Positions 21,850 to 23,219 of a DNA stretch of 23,219 bases are shown piece after piece (position 1 is the first letter of the stretch; each line of letters starts with the position of its first letter). The position numbers and the translations under genes were made by a program. Location of the stretch: NCBI GenBank assembly GCA_023255765.1, contig JAGDVT010000047.1:1-23219 (forward strand), read 5' to 3'. The notes below the pieces were generated by a model. It made no database searches, had not been told where the DNA came from, and saw only the letters and a list, made by a program, of their open reading frames with translations. This stretch comes from Candidatus Paceibacter sp. (GTDB lineage: Bacteria; Patescibacteriota; Minisyncoccia; UBA6257; HR35).

Positions 21850-22050
21850 TTAAGATATTTGTATTACTTTATTAACTCTACTGCAGTTTTTACAATAAAC
21901 ATTTTCTAAAATTTCTATTTCTTCTATTTGTTTATATACATTAAATTTAACTCTTTTAATTTTTAATAATTCTCCTCCGCAATAATTACAATATACTGTT
22001 TTAATTTCTACTACACTATCATTTACTTGATGTCTTTCTTTTATTACCAT
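21850..22050 (-). CDS. Small zinc-ribbon-like hypothetical protein (66 aa)
   Basis: This 66-residue protein starts at ATG 22050 after an SD of GAGGGGGTGA; a GTG at 22059 overlaps that SD. Two CxxC knuckles ('CNYC' and 'CKNC') are about 30 residues apart, the plan of a zinc ribbon, with 'VYCNYCGGELLKIKRV' and 'VYCKNCSRVNKV' around them. It may be distantly like the two Cys-containing proteins at 1850 and 2083. It is divergent from the 22168 gene. Family not recognised. Confidence 0.65.
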   Translation of the reverse strand: MVIKERHQVNDSVVEIKTVYCNYCGGELLKIKRVKFNVYKQIEEIEILENVYCKNCSRVNKVIQIS

Positions 22051-22089
22051 ACTTTTCACCCCCTCTTTAAGTAAAGTTTTCTAAATTAA

Positions 22090-22095
22090 ATTATA
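22090..22095 (-). promoter_or_regulatory. -10 box of the 21850-22050 gene
   Basis: TATAAT on the minus strand gives a leader of about 33 nt containing the SD. Confidence 0.45.
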
Positions 22096-22105
22096 AAATA
22101 AAAAT

Positions 22106-22134
22106 TTGAAAATTTTTTGATTATTTTATATAAT
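22106..22134 (+). promoter_or_regulatory. Promoter of the 22168 gene
   Basis: TTGAAA (22106-22111), a 17-nt spacer, then TATAAT (22129-22134). This is the clearest sigma-70-type promoter in the window. Confidence 0.7.
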
Positions 22135-22167
22135 TTAAATCAGCAATCTAAGGGGGGGTGAAAAAGC

Positions 22168-22791
22168 TTGAGAAAAAGATTGTTTATTTTCAGAATAAGT
22201 ACATCTAAAAAGGATCCTTATGCAGAAAAAGATATAGTAGGAAGGATAGAAAGATACGGTAAGATAGTATTATTTCCTCAAATGAGAATAATAAACTCTA
22301 ATAAAGAATTGAAAGAAAGGATATTAGAAGGTATAAGATTGCATGGAATATTGTTTGGTATAGCTTATTACTCTTCAACAGACATTATAGAAAAATATAA
22401 TTGTTATATTATAAAGAAACCAATAAAAGGTTTGTATTTTATTTCGGAAAGTATTACAAGTATAATTACTGTAAGTTTTGTAGTTGAAAAGGATTCAAGG
22501 ACTTTAGATGAATTAGCACAATATACTATTTTAGAGAAGATCGAAGGAGATGAGATAATAGGTAGAATAGTATTTGAAGAATGTTTTAAAGAAGCAAAAT
22601 CTTATGATGATTTTTATGATACTATAGATGATTTAAAAAGTGGAGTAGAGTTAAGTACGGGTTTAATAGTAAAGGCATTTAAACTAGGTGAGAGGTTAAT
22701 TCCTTATTTTGACGATAAGAGAAATATAAATATTGTGAAAGAAAGTAAAACATTGGAAATAAGAATATTTGAAGAATTTAAGAGCTTATAA
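22168..22791 (+). CDS. Orphan hypothetical protein (207 aa)
   Basis: This 207-residue protein starts at TTG 22168, supported by GGGGGGGTGA at 22152-22161. No signal peptide or membrane helix is evident. It has a basic N-terminus ('MRKRLFIFRISTSKKDPYAE') and alternating strands and helices, with a hydrophobic beta region near 85-105 ('LYFISESITSIITVSFVVEK') and a charged C-terminal half. I do not recognise the family. It has its own promoter and a strong terminator and is the second half of the 22050/22168 divergent pair. Confidence 0.65.
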   Translation: MRKRLFIFRISTSKKDPYAEKDIVGRIERYGKIVLFPQMRIINSNKELKERILEGIRLHGILFGIAYYSSTDIIEKYNCYIIKKPIKGLYFISESITSIITVSFVVEKDSRTLDELAQYTILEKIEGDEIIGRIVFEECFKEAKSYDDFYDTIDDLKSGVELSTGLIVKAFKLGERLIPYFDDKRNINIVKESKTLEIRIFEEFKSL

Positions 22792-22825
22792 TAATAAAGT
22801 TAATAATAAGTACATAATAGTAAAT

Positions 22826-22857
22826 AAACTCCGCTCAATATTGGGCGGAGTTTTTTT
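22826..22857 (+). terminator. Terminator of the 22168 gene
   Basis: An 11-bp stem, whose outer nine pairs are AAACTCCGC/GCGGAGTTT, is followed by a U-run of seven T. It sits directly before the GAPDH fragment on the other strand. Confidence 0.9.
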
Positions 22858-22960
22858 ATCTCATAAATAATCTTTCAATATGTTTAACAAGCATTGCACA
22901 ATATCCATATTCATTATCATACCAAGAAAATACTTTTACTAAATCTTTATCAATAAACTT
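22856..22960 (-). pseudogene. Fragment of the 3' end of a GAPDH gene
   Basis: The minus strand encodes 'DKDLVKVFSWYDNEYGYCAM' then 'LVKHIERLFMR' and a TAA stop, the C-terminal end of glyceraldehyde-3-phosphate dehydrogenase (family pattern VK..SWYDNE.GY). Upstream in the gene direction, beyond 22961, the frame becomes a Phe-rich nonsense stretch and meets a stop near 22990, so only about 34 codons remain. It ends in 'RLFMR', unlike the tail 'RLKI' of the copy at 23156. It could be a partial duplication or an assembly artefact. Confidence 0.75.
22868..22922. repeat. 55-bp direct repeat, copy 1 (within the GAPDH fragment)
   Basis: Identical over 55 bases to 23165-23219, which is the end of the window. 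The base before the repeat differs between copies (A against T). It codes for 'YDNEYGYCAMLVKHIERL' on the minus strand. Confidence 0.95.
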
Positions 22961-23155
22961 ATAGAAAAAGATGAAAAAATATAGAATTTAGCTGGTTTTT
23001 AAACTGTCAATCTATTTATAATTTTAGTTATTCTAATAAGTGAAGAATGGATGTTATTTAAAGATAAAAATTTTATCTATAAAGATTGGAGGGTGATTTT
23101 CTACTAAGTGGTTTAATAAGCTTAAAAATATATATTTTTAAATATTTTTTCATCT
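22961..23155. other. AT-rich non-coding stretch between the GAPDH fragment and gap
   Basis: No convincing ORF is seen. It holds a hairpin at 23062-23078 (AGATAAAA/TTTTATCT) and a 20-bp all-A/T perfect palindrome at 23122-23141, 14 nt after the gap stop. The latter could be a weak gap terminator, but it lacks a U-tract. Confidence 0.5.
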
Positions 23156-23219
23156 TCATATTTTTAATCTTTCAATATGTTTAACAAGCATTGCACAATA
23201 TCCATATTCATTATCATAC
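23156..23219 (-). CDS. gap: Glyceraldehyde-3-phosphate dehydrogenase, C-terminal end (partial)
   Basis: The minus strand ends with 'YDNEYGYCAMLVKHIERLKI' and a TGA stop at 23156-23158; the gene continues past the window edge. 'YDNE.GY' is a conserved part of GAPDH near its C-terminus. GAPDH would act with the class II aldolase (5994) in lower glycolysis. All but the last few codons lie in the 55-bp repeat shared with 22868-22922, so which copy belongs to the full gene is unsettled. Confidence 0.75.
   Translation of the reverse strand, partial: YDNEYGYCAMLVKHIERLKI
23165..23219. repeat. 55-bp direct repeat, copy 2 (at the window end)
   Basis: Identical to 22868-22922 and cut by the window end, so its true length is unknown. 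Confidence 0.95.

Noticed and set aside
22968..23156. 15-nt inverted repeat AAGATGAAAAAATAT at 22968 and 23142
   Set aside because: It lies near both GAPDH copies and could hint at an inversion, but it is A-rich and short, and the flanks do not match, so chance is a fair explanation.
1..23219. UGA read as Gly or Trp (recoded CPR groups)
   Set aside because: Several genes end sensibly at TGA (MFS at 5866, the 1850 gene, gap), Trp codons are TGG, and no frame needs UGA readthrough.
22868..23219. CRISPR-like repeat
   Set aside because: Only two copies, coding for GAPDH, 297 bp apart. There are no evenly spaced repeats anywhere in the window.

Overview
The window looks like part of a small-genome, very AT-rich bacterium, most likely a member of the Candidate Phyla Radiation (Patescibacteria, probably Parcubacteria-like). 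The reasons are: a ribosomal protein cluster with no rpmD (L30) between rpsE and rplO; an adjacent lemA-htpX pair; a minor-pilin gene with the N-terminal style common in these genomes; very short intergenic gaps; and a mix of housekeeping genes with many unrecognised small ORFs. UGA acts as a normal stop, so the recoded Gracilibacteria/Absconditabacteria are unlikely. The lineage call is inference from gene content; no phylogeny was run.

Layout. 1-1662: 3' part of a pilin-like gene carrying seven ~50-residue repeats, probably a seven-bladed beta-propeller. 1787-2369: two very small Cys-containing genes with strong Shine-Dalgarno (SD) sites. 2374-5866: htpX and lemA (minus), a small membrane protein (minus) and an MFS transporter (plus). 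5994-6860: class II aldolase. 6861-8706: two divergent pairs of small orphan genes bounded by hairpin terminators. 8731-10689: thiI and an unknown 259-aa gene (both minus). 10766-11350: tRNA-Arg with anticodon GCG, then a small orphan gene probably on the same transcript. 11349-13770: LysM/M23 peptidase (minus), then rsmA and an overlapping ATP-cone/nuclease gene (plus).

13767-21696: one minus-strand ribosomal operon in the order rplB-rpsS-rplV-rpsC-rplP-rpmC-rpsQ-rplN-rplX-rplE-rpsN-rpsH-rplF-rplR-rpsE-rplO-secY, with a recognisable promoter before rplB. The usual rpsJ-rplC-rplD-rplW head is not upstream, and the adk/map/infA tail is not downstream. 21796-22857: another divergent pair of orphan genes (a Cys-pair zinc-ribbon-like protein and a 207-aa protein). 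22856-23219: a fragment of the 3' end of a GAPDH gene, then the end of a second, probably genuine, gap gene running off the window. The two share an exact 55-bp direct repeat that ends at the last base.

Two expression styles stand out. Housekeeping genes such as lemA, the aldolase, thiI and rsmA have a TATAAT-like -10 box only 6-9 nt before ATG and no SD, which suggests leaderless or near-leaderless mRNAs. The orphan small genes have 25-40 nt leaders, often extended -10 promoters (TGnTATAAT-like), and near-perfect AAAGGAGGTGA sites; they mostly come in divergent pairs with strong terminators. I see no CRISPR array, insertion sequence, riboswitch, rRNA or replication origin. The orphan divergent modules and the propeller pilin are the most novel-looking parts, but no function can be assigned to the modules from sequence alone.
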